This document shows positions 10,340 to 23,264 of a stretch of DNA of 64,000 nucleotides, piece after piece. The DNA comes from Pleurodeles waltl (taxonomy: Eukaryota; Chordata; Amphibia; Caudata; Salamandridae). The notes beneath the pieces were generated by a model. That model had not been told where the DNA came from and searched no databases. It was given only the letters and a program-made list of their open reading frames with translations. The DNA lies in the NCBI RefSeq assembly GCF_031143425.1, contig NC_090444.1, positions 1,313,857,324 through 1,313,921,323 on the forward strand. Direction: 5' to 3'. How positions within the stretch are numbered: the stretch's first letter is position 1; each line of letters begins with the position of its first letter. A program made the translations under genes and the position numbers.

Positions 10340-13300
10340 TGACTGCTGGCCCATTGTTCATCTTTGCACCCTGAAAGGATCCGCCAACATAGTGGTTCCC
10401 TTTAAGGTATAGAAAGCCTGCTGGACGGCCTCAGTAAAAGTTGACAGCCATTCGCCAAACTTTTTAACCCATTCGCTACTAGGCCTTTTCCCGCAAAGCC
10501 TTTTTTGGGCTATTTGGTGTAATACGCGTTTAGGCCCCCATAGCTTTCTGTCCACATAAGGTATTCACACCAAATTGCGTCCTTTTTTTCCAACATCCTG
10601 GGGATTCTAAAGGTATCCAGAGTTTGTGGGTTCCCCTGGAGGGGACCAGGAAATTAGCCTAAATATAGCTAAATTTAGTTTTTGGGAAAAATGGGATAAA
10701 AGTGCTGCAGAAGAAAGCATCTGTTTTTTCCCTGCAAATGGCATCAACAAAGGGTTTGTGGTGCTAAAAACACCATATCCCCAGCTTCCAGGAAAAGGCA
10801 GACTTGAATCAGAAAACCACATTTTTCAACTGAGTTTTGACATTTTACTGGGACATAGCCCATTTTGCCTTATTTTTCTGGGCTCACCCTCCTGGCAGTT
10901 AGTGGTAGAAATAGGTGCGACACCACTGGTGGATCCCAGAAAGCTATACATTTCTGAAAAGTAGATTAACTTTCGAATTCAACAAAAGGTCATTTGTGTA
11001 GATCCTTCAAGGGTTTCCTGTAGAAAGTAGCAGTTGAAATAAAAAATATTGAAAATGAGTTGAAAGAAAGCCATTTGTGTCTACATTTTCATCTGTAATT
11101 TTTTCTAACTGTCGCAGATTTTCAAAAGGAATATACCACGGCGTTCGCTGGACCCTTCAGGATGCAGAGATAGGTAGGGCTTGTAGGTTCACCAAGAACC
11201 CTATGTACTCAGAGCCAATAACTGAGCTGCACCGTGCAATGGTTTTTCATTCTCTATTGGGTATACAAGTAATTCATTAGGTAAAATATAGAGTAAAAAA
11301 CAAAATAATAATAATAAAAAAAATAAAGGTGTCCATGAAGCGTATTTACGAAGTGGGCACAAGACATGGAGTTTAGAAGCTGTGGTTATTTGCACATTTC
11401 TGAATTTTGGGGATACCTATACTAGCATGGGAATCAGAAGGCATGTCTCAAAATGACTTCTTTCTTACACACACTGACATTTGGAAGGCAACAATGAAGG
11501 GGAAGACAATTGGAAATCCCATTTGTTCTACTATTCTGTGTTCCTCTAAGTCTCCTGATAAAAATGGTACCTCACTTGAGTGGGCAGGCCTAGTGCTTGC
11601 GACAGGAAATGGCCCACAATGCAACATGGACACAGCACATTTTTCCATGAAAAACTGACTCCTTTTTTTTTTGCAATGTGCCTAGCTGTGGATTTTTGGT
11701 CCTAGCTCAGCCTGCAACTAGGGAAATGCTGTAATGAATAAAGTAAGAATGTAGTATGTTCCTACGCCCCTCCACCCTTAGAATGTTAGCACATTCCATC
11801 AGTTGCTGGAGAGCTGGACTTGGAATGTTGGCACTGAAGCAAAGTGGAAAAGATCTATGCTGACTGGAGGAATTGAAGGTGGAGCAGTGGAGACTTGGAA
11901 TAAAGGTGTCAACTTGGATGGAAAATGTGTCTTTATTATAACAGGAAACCTAGCAAACTTGTACATTTTTTAAACCTAGACACCCATGGGAATCCAGGAT
12001 GGAGTGACTTGTGTAGCTGTCACCAGGTTCCATTACCCACAATCCCTTACAAACCTCAAAATGTATCTAAAAAAAAAAGCACACATTTTCCCCACATTTC
12101 TGTGTTGGAAAGTTCTGGAATCTGAGGTGAACCACAAATTTCCTACCACCCAGGGTTTCCCTCAGTCTCCCAATAAAAATTATACCTCACTTGTGTATAT
12201 GTATGGCAAGTGCCGGTGACAGGGAAGGGCCAAAAACGTGAAGAAATAGAGGGGGTTCAAAAGGGCAGGTTTTCTTTCCATATGCTTTTAGTCTGGCTCT
12301 GCTTTGGTCACCCATACAAATGGGGCAGAGTTTTTATCAGTACGGATGGGGCAATGCCGGGTGGTAGCAATTTTGTGAATTCCTGAAGTTTCACATAAAT
12401 GTTGGGAAAATGCATGATTTCAGGCAAAGTTGGAGGTTTGCAGGGCATTGTGGAGAAGAAAATAGTGTGGTGTGTATGTGAAGCACACCACCCTGGACTC
12501 CCCCAGATGTTTAGTTTTCAGAAGAATCTGAGTCTGGTAGGTTTTTCCAGATGCAGCGTACCGAAGTCCAAAAAGATTAGCTACTCACCATTGCAAGTGG
12601 GATGATATTGGGAGGTAGCCAAGCTGGCCTGGCCCATATGTAAAATCAACACCCAAAATAGTCAGGTGTTCTCTTACTTGCCAATGAGATGAGTCTGCAT
12701 GGGCGGGGGTTGGGTGGTTTGGGGCAGAAAGACTTGCCCCCTTCAGTTGGGATGGGGGCAAAACCATGCTGATGGTGGTGTGCAGCCTCCACCCTCTGTT
12801 TTTTTTTTTATTCCCTGTCGTCTGGTAGGCTTTCTCCCCCCTGGGGGGCAGCTCGGGGGTAATTACCATAACTGCCGCCCAGGGGGACAGAAAGACTTTG
12901 GTTTCTAATTATGTGGGATAGGGGCATGGCTATGCCCGTTCTGGGCAGCCCTCATCCATAGACTTTTCTAAACAAAAATAATAATAATAATCCCTGGTGT
13001 CTAGTGGGCTTTCTGCCCCCCCCGAGGGAGTAGGGTGGGAGCATTGCCTTGCCCATGATGGGCAGCCACCACCCTTTCCTAAATATAAAAAAGTCCTTGG
13101 TGGCTAGTGGGCTTTCCGTCCCCCAGGGGGTGAAGATTGCCCCATCTGCCACCCGGGGGAGGGGGCAGAAAGACTGTATTGTGTTTAAAAGAAATTCAAG
13201 GGGGAGCAAAAACCCTTGCCCAAGGGGCTGCTCCTCCCTCCCTGGTAAGCTAGTGGAGTAGATCCCCGCTTGAGGATCACCCTCCTGAGGCGATCCCCAA

Positions 13301-13420
13301 GCAGGGATCTACTAGAGAAAGGTACCTTTGGAAAGTTGAGAGTCTCCCCTTTCCAACGGTACCTCTTCCGTTGAAATTGGTGCTCAGGGGGTTGGCTATG
13401 CCTGTGAGCACCAAAGAAAA
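10340..13420. repeat. Long non-coding interspersed repeat
   Basis: A roughly 3 kb stretch that reads as one old interspersed repeat without coding frames. Part of it recurs within the stretch: the block TGATAAAAATGGTACCTCAC at 11558 returns in degraded form near 12170, each time followed by a GACAGG-containing segment. Its last part is a set of G- and C-rich periodic units (12790-13150). It resembles a dispersed repeat family that I associate with salamander genomes from memory. I could not define ends or a target duplication. Confidence 0.5.
12790..13150. repeat. Degenerate tandem units with CCCCC/GGGGG blocks
   Basis: Three units share a core of the form CCYTGGTGTCTAGTGGGCTTT followed by a run of C and then GGGGG. 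They lie near 12812, 12989 and 13092. Each places a C-run next to a G-run, so short GC hairpins are possible. Confidence 0.65.
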
Positions 13421-16400
13421 TGTAAGCAAATGAGCAGCTTGGCTCATTTTACTTTTATTTTCCCCTTTAACCAATGCTAAAAATATCCAAATGAAACCCC
13501 TCTGGTGCCTACACCAGAGGGATTTCAAGTGTCATGTGCACGGAGGGGTGGGAAACGTCCGACACACACGAGCACTTCAGCGCCAGTTGGCCCCCCGTGT
13601 TGTCTAGCAAATGCAACGGGTTAAACTTGTAATTCCGAAACAAAGTTCCAAAGTGGTGGTGTATTTTTGTTTTATTAATGAAAAAAGAAAAACTAATGCC
13701 CACCACATCCTGCAAGTGGGAGTCATTATTATAGTAATTGTTTTAAAAACATTACACTGGCCACCCTAATCTATGGAGGAAACATTCTGTCAATGAATCC
13801 ATGGAGGGTCAGTGGACGAAAAGTTTATGGTCCACTCATCTCATAATAAGGTGGACAGACCGAGAGTTTGACTGTTGAATAGTGAACATTTTACAAGGCA
13901 TTCATAATTGTGGCTTAAACATCCTCGCAAATGTTTGCATACAGAACCCTTACATCTGGAAGCTGAGGAAGTCTATTGTAGGATGTCTGTGGTGACTAGG
14001 AGACCCATGTTTGATTAAGGAAAACGTATTGAGGAAGGCCAGGTTCAGACTCTGCCACAGGGTGGTAAAATATTGCAGGAGGCATGAGAAGTAGTTCTGC
14101 CACTGGCTATGAAGTACATAAACACATGAAATTTGTAGAAGGCTTTGATAACCAGGCATGGCATCCTGGTTCTGACAGAGGAAGGATAGAAAACAGACAA
14201 GACAGACTGAAAAAGCCAGGTCAAGTTGTGATTGGTTTCTTAAATTTAGAATAAATAGGAATACTTATCAATGAGGATTAAAAAAAAGTTTTAAATTGTA
14301 GTGCCTTGGTAGAACGTGCAGCCTTCCATACAGCTGCAATAATTTGGGGAAGCAGCAGGATACCTCCTGTTGAGGAGGGCCACACATAAACTGGCTTTTA
14401 AGTTAGAAGTCTGGTTCTAAGAGAGCCAGGTCCTACATTGTGGAAGGATCTGTGCATCAAACAGAGACATTTAAGCCAGTTCTTCTTTATATAGAGAGCC
14501 AGTTCAGGTTTTTTAGATTAAAGTGCAAAGGTTCCTGATGATGTAGACTGAGGATCAGATGTGTAGCCTCATTCTGTACAACTTATAATCATTGCTTAAG
14601 GTACTTAGTATAACATAGTAAAGAGTGGCAATTGTCTAATTGTGAAATTATAAGTACCTGGATGTCAGTTTTGTGAGAGGAGCAAGGAAGAAAAAAAACA
14701 GATTTTGCCAAGCACCCGTATGATGACATCATACGCACCATCAAAGCAGGTGGAAGCCATTAAAGTGACTTGAGGAGCAAAGGTGAAGTTGGAGTCAAAA
14801 AGGATTCCAGGATTTCTAGTCCAAAAAATGGGGGAGATGGGCTAGGGTTATAGGTAGCTCCCACCCTAGTCCGCCAACAGACTGATAGCAGAATGACAGT
14901 CGATTAGTAAAACTTCATTTTTTTCACTGTTCAGTATAAGATAACTTTTGTTCATCCACCTTGGAGCAGCCAACATATTCACATTTTAGCTACTTTTTTT
15001 GAGCGGGTGTTGCTGGAGGGGAAATTTTTAGGATTTTGAGTTCTTGAAGGACAGCTAGGGATGAAGGAGGGCAATGGGTGTATCACTGCAGGATGTGTGT
15101 TACTTTTTATTTTGGTACAGATCTTGAAGGCAAAAGTATGAAGGTTAAGGATATCCTTGAATGGTAGTAAAAACTGGTTCCAATCCAAGAAAACTGTCAG
15201 TTCTTCACTTTTTGGACCTGTGATTTTGAGCTCTGCTGTGGAGTGAGTTTACTCTAATGTAGTCTCACTAACCAAAAGCTGTGCTGATATTGGATAATGA
15301 GCTGCAACCTACAGCACCTACCAAGTAATTTAAGGCCAGCTGCCTGTGGACAGGAACGAAAATATGCTCTGGGTTTTTTCAGGAGACGTATAGATGTGTA
15401 TGTATTGTGAAGTTTACTTTTGTGAATTACGTATGCATGGATGTCTATTGTGCTTTTTTGTATGGGGACAGAAATCCATTTTGGAGAAGGGTGCTATCTG
15501 GATTAGGCAATGTATGTGCAGACAGGACACAGATCTACCATAATTGAGAGGTCCAAGGGAAGATCAGCCCTACAAAGATCTGTGGTGATTTCTCTTCATC
15601 CCTGAAACCTTGCATGTGCCTCTGGTTGCCCCAGACAGGGTGATGTGCTTGCTTGGTCATCCTTCCTGACCTGGACATGTATGGTGGGGTTGTCCGTGAA
15701 GTTGTAAACTTGCAAGCTAGATGCCCAGTGGTGGTGAAGAATTTTGGGTTTAAGCTCAGCATTGTGGGAAGCTTTATATGCCAGCTTACCAGCAGAGTTA
15801 TAGGAAATAAAACACTGTGGTGTCTTATAAACAAACCCTGGTGCCAATGACCATGGGCAGTAAATGACTGACTGAGAAAGATCCTTTGATGAAAGCCATA
15901 TTACTTCTGAAAAGCCTGTCAAAGTCTGTAGCTAAGTGGAGGTTTATTGTGAAAACATGTTGTTAAGGCCAATAGGTGGTGGATTATTGACTATGAAAAA
16001 ATTGTCAAACCTATTTGGAAGAGGTCTGTTTATTGGGTAAAGCCAGTTTTACAAAGCGTGTGGTTTCTCCATGTTCACTTATGTTTTAATGTATTTAGCT
16101 GTACGTAGAACAGAGTACGTTTTCAAAGTAAAAGTACTGGATGGAGTAGTAACACTACTGAGTGCTATTGCTGTTTCTAGCCCAAGCCACAAACTTGAGT
16201 AAGCTATGGGCAATTGCTAAAAGGGTGGTTGGCACTCACCTTTAATTCCAATTATAAGGTGAACCAGAGGCAATAGGCTTCCACGGACACAGTCAACGGT
16301 CACTAACTCCCAACGGCCCAAGGCCCCTGAACCAGTTCCCCAGTAAGATTGCTAACTATTGTTTTATAGATTGGTGGGATAACATAATGGATGCATTTCT

Positions 16401-17882
16401 GTTCAACAATGCACCTTAAATGAAGAGATTTTACTTGTGATCATGGCCTCTTTTTGGGCAACCCCGTACCTTCACCTCTCTTCAGCTGAATCACGAGAAA
16501 TGCCCTAAGCAGGCAGGGCCATAGGAGACCACCAGTCTCCAAAGTGCATGCAAGAGTCATATTCTGCATGTGGACAGCTACCCCGAATAAAGATATTCGG
16601 CATGTAGCACCTCCCATACCCCCACCCCATCTTATTGACCATTTGCTACTCCCTTCCCTTTTAGAATAGAATGTCTAGTGCTAGTTCACTGGGGCCTATA
16701 AAAGTGAAAATTACACCTACTGAATAGGCCTAGCTTTCCTGTCACTACTGACCCTCTAGTGCCAGTACCTCTTATTGTTTACACGTTGAGTAACTTCTAC
16801 AGCAAGAGCCAGGAGAAAGGACATGCCAAAAATCGGATGTCTCATGCTGCTACCCTTACAGCTATAGATATGCCTACTACTGGAAGAAAGGGCTGAAGCT
16901 CCAGATACTTTTGCTTTGGAGACAAGGAGACTGGACTGGATAAAAAACTTTGAACCAGACACCCGAACCCTGCCTCAAGAGAGACCTAGCACTTGGAAGA
17001 TGTGGCACCTTTAGCACAATGGCCAAAAATAGAAACTTGGGATGTAAAACATATTTTAAAAGTGGACTGAAAATCAACAGGAGACTGGTACCTACCTGCT
17101 CACCGATCTGTCCAAGGTGCACCAAAGGTCAGCTTGACCTCATAGTAGTTCCTGCTACGTTCTCCTCCTCCTCCGCAAATCCTGTTAAGCGGTCATCTTT
17201 GGGACGGTATCTGGCCTCATCGGCTACATCCTGCAGCTTTGTCCGGCTGGAAATGTTTGACTTAAAAAAAAGTGATTATTTCCGAAAGTAGGAATCTTCA
17301 CCGCAACTTCGCCCAGTGGCTCCCCAACGATGACGCCTCCTCCTCACAGACTGCCTTGGACCATTGAACTGTACTTGCTAAGACATTTTTCTTAAAAAAA
17401 AAAAGTCTGAAAGTAAGCTAAGTTCGGGCCCAATCCACCTGGTGCATACAAATTGTGCTCCATCACAGCCTGCCAGAACTTTTGACTTTGCCCCGATGTC
17501 TCATGGCTAGATGCTAGAGGTTGGAGCTCTGACTTTTTAGATGCTATTTTTCACTAAAAACTTAAAATATTCATAACTCTAGTTCAACTAATGGGATTTT
17601 GTCATTTTGGTGTCAAATTATTATTGATTAAAATTTTCTCTATTTTTCTAAGTTGGTGTGGGATTTTTCTTGAGTTGTGTTTTCACTTTATTACCATTTA
17701 TGTGCTTCATAAATACTTAACACATGGCCTCTAAGTTAAGCCTGACTGCTTTTGTTGCAAGCTACCAGAGTGTTAAGCACAGGTTAATTTAGTGATTTTT
17801 TTTTGGTTCACCATGACATCTATTGTGGTTGTTCCTTGAGAAGGGTTCACACACCCCTTAACAAAAGACCCAATTTTGCACA
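13421..17882. other. ORC3 intron, no clear element
   Basis: Mostly AT-rich intron sequence. I see no coding frame of known family. The part from about 17440 to 17882 (ending near CCCAATTTTGCACA) reads like an old dispersed repeat that abuts the family C fragment. A T-rich tract lies near 17380-17400. Confidence 0.4.
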
Positions 17883-18735
17883 CATATCATGTGCAAGATG
17901 AGGAGGATTCTTTGCTGTGCAAGTGGCTGTCCCTCCCGTCCGGTCAGGATTGCCATCCTGCTAAAACCCGGTTCCCCTATTGTGAGACAGCTTAGGAGGA
18001 ATACACAAAGGCCAACTGCCAACTATACCTAGTCATGTAACCCAAGAATAGGCCGCATGCGCTAAATGGTTGGGCCAAGAAAATGCCAATTTTCTAAAAG
18101 GGGAATTTTTTTAGAATTGGGACAAAATCTGACTTTACTATTAGAGAGGGCCTTAAATGGCAATTTCTTAGACACCAAAAATTAGATTTCTACCTGCTCC
18201 TAAACAAAAGTTATCACTTATTAAATGTAATTAGACAACCCAAGGTTATCTTATGGAAGCAGTAGGCGTCACAGTAGTGAAAACAATAATGTACGTTTTT
18301 CACTACTAGGACATGTAAAAGTGAAAAGTACATGTATAACATTTTAAATACAATAAACCCCTGCCCTGTGGGCTGTTTAGGACCTATCCTAGGGGGTGAT
18401 ATATGTACTAAAAAGGAAGTTTCAGGCTGGGCAAAAGATTTATTTTGCCATGTCGAATTGTCAGTTTAAAACTGCCACAGGCCGCAATGGTAGGCCCAGT
18501 AGTAGCATTTAATTTATTGGCCCTGGGTAAATGGTATACCACTTTACTAGGGATTAAGTAAATTAAATATGCCAATCTTACCCTGTCGTAGGGAGTGAGC
18601 ATAAGCACTTTAGCACTGGTCAGCAGTGCTAAACTGCACTTTGTCCCAAGGCCAACAAAAAATAATGTCATCAAAACAGGAGGGGACAAGGCAAAAGGTT
18701 TGGGGAACACCACCCGAAGGCTGACAGGTCTAACA
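17883..18735 (-). repeat. Fragment of the outer-repeat family C
   Basis: The segment 18370-18735 aligns by eye with 9080-9499. Shared landmarks are the CTTAGGGGGTGA-like block, TTTACTAGGGATTAAGTAAAT, the CACTTTAGCACTGGTCAGCAG block and the terminal CTGACAGGTCTAACA. The right end is intact at 18735 and is followed by aatat. The left part (about 17920-18100) matches more weakly and the left boundary is uncertain. Orientation is the same as the copy at 1929-9499. Confidence 0.6.
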
Positions 18736-20281
18736 AATATGTGCAGAGATGCAGTCTTTCAAGTGAAGCAAAACTTAACTATATATTCTTCCAATGCTTT
18801 TTCCTTTATAACTCTACTTCAAGCATGTGTTTCACGCTTGTTTACAGAATCTTACCAAGGGCAGTCTCCCAAATTTACAAAGCAATAATGAATACAACAC
18901 TGATTAAACTACGCATTTTAACATCCAGATGAGAGAAGGTCGTGGGCTTTCTGGATAATTTGAACATATAAGAAGCCCTACTGCACTCTAGAAAAGAGGA
19001 GATCAAGTTGGGCTTTAGGCTAGTAAAAATTAAGACACATCATACATTCTATGATGGAAGGCTCCACTCTACATCTTGTATGAGAATCAAACACAGTCTT
19101 GTGCTTGAGAAGAGGGCGCCTTCTTGATTGAGGTAGGGGCGGTTGGAGACACTTGAAAATAATAATGATCATCCAATTTCAAGCCAAGGAAGCGCTACCT
19201 TGGTTGAAGGGTGAGTAGCAACAATACCTTCCCAGGTGCCAGATAATTTTGATTACACTGTGATTAGTGGAGGCGGTTTTTTCATACTGCCTAGAAATGG
19301 GGTATTGCCATTCACCCTGAACATAGACACCCGGTACCGTATTACTGACTGGTGCATGGCTGCATATAAGGTGGCTTACAAGACCAGGGTATGTCTCTCA
19401 CTGCTGCCTGAAACCGCCCCCCTCCCCCCCGCCCCAGGTGTTTGGATTATTTGAGACTCCATGGCTCCTAGTTTTGCAACTCATGTACTTACGTAACTTT
19501 GTTGAATGGCACACTAATGTCCCCTTTTTGTCTCTTACTACCTACGGTAAGAGATGCTATGATTATTTGTGTACTAAACTTGGTGCTCTGAGAATCTTTT
19601 TTTCATTTTTAGGTCCAGCCTAGCCAGTGCATGCGCTGTCTCTGCGAGACATGCTTTGTTCAGTATATGGGTTTTAACCACGCCCACTCTTGCTATTCTT
19701 TCTTTGTTGTGCTTGTCTTAAATGCTTCACTTTTGTTGGTGCATTGTGTCAAATGCCACTCCTTTGAGTGCTAAGATCCCGCCCAGAGAGCTTTCACTAA
19801 AAGAACATTTTTGTTGGCAGTCACACTACATCACGTTTCCTCCTGCTACAGCATGTGATGGCCCCACCTCCCTCCTCCCATCTGGTTTCGGTTTTGCCTT
19901 TCATCCCAGCAGCAATCTTTTCTACTCATGGCTGGGCAGTAAATTAACCAAGGCTGTGTTTTTATACTGTGCTGGCTCTTATACTGAATTGCAGTGTTTT
20001 TGCACATTACTGCTTTACAGGACTGTTTAGAGCCTTGGCAAGCATCTCAAGAGTGAAAACTTTATTCCCAAAATAGACTTCTAGCATTATAATTTAACTG
20101 GCATACACGGAAAAGAGGCACTCCTTTTATAACAGTGGACATGTATACGGGTATGTCTGCTTCCTTTCTGCTGAGTGCAACATTAATTATATAATTAATA
20201 CAAACTTTTTAATTATGGGAGCCAGGAATGGCTGTGTTCATAATGTAGTGTGTCTGGTCTTCCATCCAAGTAACACCTTTA
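18736..20281. other. ORC3 intron, no recognised element
   Basis: Intron sequence between the family C fragment and the Tc1/mariner element. A short TTTTAACCACGCCCA motif near 19674 is shared with 22781 and 61036, so this is probably a scrap of the dispersed repeat annotated there. Nothing else was recognised. Confidence 0.45.
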
Positions 20282-21843
20282 CAGGGAGTGCAGAATTATT
20301 AGGCAAGTTGTATTTTTGAGGATTAATTTTATTATTGAACAACAACCATGTTCTCAATGAACCCAAAAAACTCATTAATATCAAAGCTGAATATTTTTGG
20401 AAGTAGTTTTTAGTTTGTTTTTAGTTTTAGCTATGTTAGGGGGATATCTGTGTGTGCAGGTGACTATTACTGTGCATAATTATTAGGCAACTTAACAAAA
20501 AAAAATATATACCCATTTCAATTATTTATTATTACCAGTGAAACCAATATAACATCTCAACATTCACAAATATACATTTCTGACATTCAAAAACAAAACA
20601 AAAACAAATCAGTGACCAATATAGCCACCTTTCTTTGCAAGGACACTCAAAAGCCTGCCATCCATGGATTCTGTCAGTGTTTTGATCTGTTCACCATCAA
20701 CATTGCATGCAGCAGCAACCATAGCCTCCCAGACACTGTTCAGAGAGGTGTACTGTTTTCCCTCCTTGTAAATCTCACATTTGATGATGGACCACAGGTT
20801 CTCAATGGGGTTCAGATCAGGTGAACAAGGAGGCCATGTCATTAGATTTCCTTCTTTTATACCCTTTCTTGCCAGCCACGCTGTGGAGTACTTGGACGCG
20901 TGTGATGGAGCATTGTCCTGCATGAAAACCATGTTTTTCTTGAAGGATGCAGACTTCTTCCTGTACCACTGCTTGAAGAAGGTGTCTTCCAGGAACTGGC
21001 AGTAGGACTGGGAATTGAGCTTGACTCCATCCTCAACCCGAAAAGGCCCCACAAGCTCATCTTTGATGATACCAGCCCAAACCAGTACTCCACCTCCACC
21101 TTGCTGGCGTCTGAGTCGGACTGGAGCTCTCTTCCCTTTACCAATCCAGCCACGGGCCCATCCATCTGGCCCATCAAGACTCACTCTCATTTCATCAGTC
21201 CATAAAACCTTAGAAAAATCAGTCTTGAGATATTTCTTGGCCCAGTCTTGACGTTTCAGCTTGTGTGTCTTGTTCAGTGGTGGTCGTCTTTCAGCCTTTC
21301 TTACCTTGGCCATGTCTCTGAGTATTGCACACCTTGTGCTTTTGGGCACTCCAGTGATGTTGCAGCTCTGAAATATGGCCAAACTGGTGGCAAGTGGCAT
21401 CGTGGCAGCTGCACGCTTGACTTTTCTCAGTTCATGGGCAGTTATTTTGCGCCTTGGTTTTTCCACACGCTTCTTGCGACCCTGTTGACTATTTTGAATG
21501 AAACGCTTGATTGTTCGATGATCACGCTTCAGAAGTTTTGCAATTTTAAGAGTGCTGCATCCCTCTGCAAGATATCTCACTATTTTTGACTTTTCTGAGC
21601 CTGTCAAGTCCTTCTTTTGACCCATTTTGCCAAAGGAAAGGAAGTTGCCTAATAATTATGCACACCTGATATAGGGTGTTGATGTCATTAGACCACACCC
21701 CTTCTCATTACAGAGATGCACATCACCTAATATGCTTAATTGGTAGTAGGCTTTCGAGCCTATACAGCTTGGAGTAAGACAACATGCATAAAGAGGATGA
21801 TGTGGTCAAAATACTCATTTGCCTAATAATTCTGCACTCCCTG
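20282..21843 (-). mobile_element. Complete Tc1/mariner transposon, copy 1 (DD37E)
   Basis: A 1562-bp element bounded by TA target duplications (20280-20281 and 21844-21845). The terminal inverted repeats begin CAGGGAGTGCAGAATTATTA. A near-copy of the end, GTGCATAATTATTAGGCAA, occurs again inside each terminus (20472-20490 and, inverted, 21645-21663). This gives the paired inverted/direct repeat arrangement known from some Tc1-type elements, where both sites bind transposase. One intact transposase gene fills the centre on the minus strand. The element lies in a 15.9 kb ORC3 intron, with its gene in the same direction as ORC3. A second copy lies at 43588-45139. Confidence 0.96.
20609..21625 (-). 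CDS. Tc1/mariner transposase, DD37E type, intact
   Basis: The 338-residue protein is open from ATG to stop. It cuts and pastes its own element at TA sites and would act in the nucleus. Residues ~8-45 form the first helix-turn-helix (LTGSEKSK to RTIKRFIQN) and residues ~60-105 the second, joined by a basic GRKKRVEKPRRK linker that may also be the nuclear localisation signal. The catalytic domain has D144 in LWTDEM, a glycine-rich box at 176-179, D237 in MQDNAPSH and E275 in NPIENLW. There are 37 residues between the second D and the E, so this is the DD37E type rather than the common DD34E. Length and all three catalytic residues are as expected for a working enzyme. It differs from the copy at 43905-44921 at about seven residues, including V16 here against E16 there. 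Confidence 0.96.
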   Translation of the reverse strand: MGQKKDLTGSEKSKIVRYLAEGCSTLKIAKLLKRDHRTIKRFIQNSQQGRKKRVEKPRRKITAHELRKVKRAAATMPLATSLAIFQSCNITGVPKSTRCAILRDMAKVRKAERRPPLNKTHKLKRQDWAKKYLKTDFSKVLWTDEMRVSLDGPDGWARGWIGKGKRAPVRLRRQQGGGGVLVWAGIIKDELVGPFRVEDGVKLNSQSYCQFLEDTFFKQWYRKKSASFKKNMVFMQDNAPSHASKYSTAWLARKGIKEGNLMTWPPCSPDLNPIENLWSIIKCEIYKEGKQYTSLNSVWEAMVAAACNVDGEQIKTLTESMDGRLLSVLAKKGGYIGH

Positions 21844-21900
21844 TAATTCTGGGTGAAAAATGTTTTGAAAAGGATCTGCTGTTTGCATCAAGTTTTCTTT

Positions 21901-22760
21901 AAATAAAGCTGCAAAATGTTGCTTCTAAAAATATATTTACGCAGAACCGTGACAGCAAACCAAAAACTAATGTTATATTGTAGTAACCGCAACAAAGCGT
22001 TATAATGAGGCAGCGCTTTCTCTTGCGATTGCTTTTGTACACGCAATAAAGCGCATCTATATTATAGCACTTTATCACTTGTGCTACCACCTGGAACAAA
22101 ACCACTGTTTGTATCCAACAACATGAGTGCACCCCATAGAGGAGTACATGTTCCAAAGACAATCTCAAAAGAAAGTGCTGCTATATTATAGCACTTTATT
22201 ACAGTTGCTACGCTATAACATTATAATGTAACACATAGCAACTGTAATAAAGCTCTATAACGTAGCAGCACTTTCTTGTGCGTACAAAGGCAATGTTAAA
22301 AGAAAGCGCTGCTACATTATTGCACTTTATGTTTGCTACAATGTAACATCGTTTTTTTCTTTGATGTTGCAGTTGCACGCAAATGTATTTTATAGAAGCA
22401 ACCGTTTTGTGAAGCTGAAAATAAAGCTGCAAAAGGTTGCGTCTAAAAGTATATATTTACTCGGAACCATGACATCAAACCAAAAACTAATGTTATATTG
22501 TAGCAACCATAATAAAGTGCTATAATGTAGCAGCGCTTTCTTTTGTGATTGCCTTTGTACACGCAAGAAAGAGCCGCTATGTTTCAGTGCTTTATTATGG
22601 CTGCTAAACTATAACATTATAATATATAGCAAGTGTAATAAAGCGCTATAATGTATCAGCGCTTTCTTGTGCGCACAAATGCAATGTTAAAATAAAGTGC
22701 TGCTACATTGTTGTGCTTTATTATGTTTGCTACAATGGAACATTGTTTTTTTTAGGTTGA
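21901..22760. repeat. Tandemly duplicated foldback repeat
   Basis: Two direct copies of a ~520-bp unit start with AAATAAAGCTGCAAAA at 21901 and 22419. Both share the downstream block ACCAAAAACTAATGTTATAT. Within each unit, short modules containing GCTATAATGTAGCAGCGCTTTC alternate in both orientations, so each unit can fold on itself. The second copy is shorter. No coding frame is present. Confidence 0.75.
22171..22275. repeat. 40-bp inverted repeat (potential hairpin)
   Basis: Arm 22171-22210 (GAAAGTGCTGCTATATTATA onward) and arm 22236-22275 are complementary at 36 of 40 positions, with a 25-bp loop. It is the clearest hairpin in the foldback array. Confidence 0.85.
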
Positions 22761-23050
22761 GCGCACCAGCGATTTGACCTGTTGTAAGTATTGTGGGCTT
22801 TTAACCACGCCCATCACATTCAGGCGTTCATGGGCTTGACTTTCAAAACTCACGTGATGTCATATGTAATTGCTTTACATTTGACCCGCCTTGAGGCTGT
22901 TTTTGTCATGCCTTGCAGACTGCTCCTCTAACATGGATTATTGCACGACTGTTGATCTACTTCAGCATGGGCAAACTATTTTTTTTGTCTCTCCCCTTCG
23001 TGCTGCGTAGCAAACATGCCACTTACAGAGCAAACCGGCAGGCACAACAG
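22761..23050. repeat. Dispersed short repeat, second copy near 61020
   Basis: The blocks GTGGGCTTTTAACCAC, ATTGCTTTACATTTG, ACATGGATTATTGCA and GGGCAAACT recur in the same order at 61032-61220. A partial copy of the first block is at 19674. No coding potential. The copy near 61 kb continues directly into a block that is found here only at about 24600-24690. Confidence 0.6.
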
Positions 23051-23264
23051 CGTGAACTTGATCAGTGGTACTGAAGCGCTGGTCATATTGTTCACAGTTA
23101 CCTAATCAGAGTCATTTCTTGTGGCTCTCCCCTTAAAACACCTGAAATTGGTAAATGCTTTACATAAAACAGAAATCCTCAAAGCGAAAGCAGTTCGCTG
23201 GAGAGGCACAGCTGGAGAGGCGATACTACAATATTCACTGCACTCGAGAAAACGCGACCAATAA

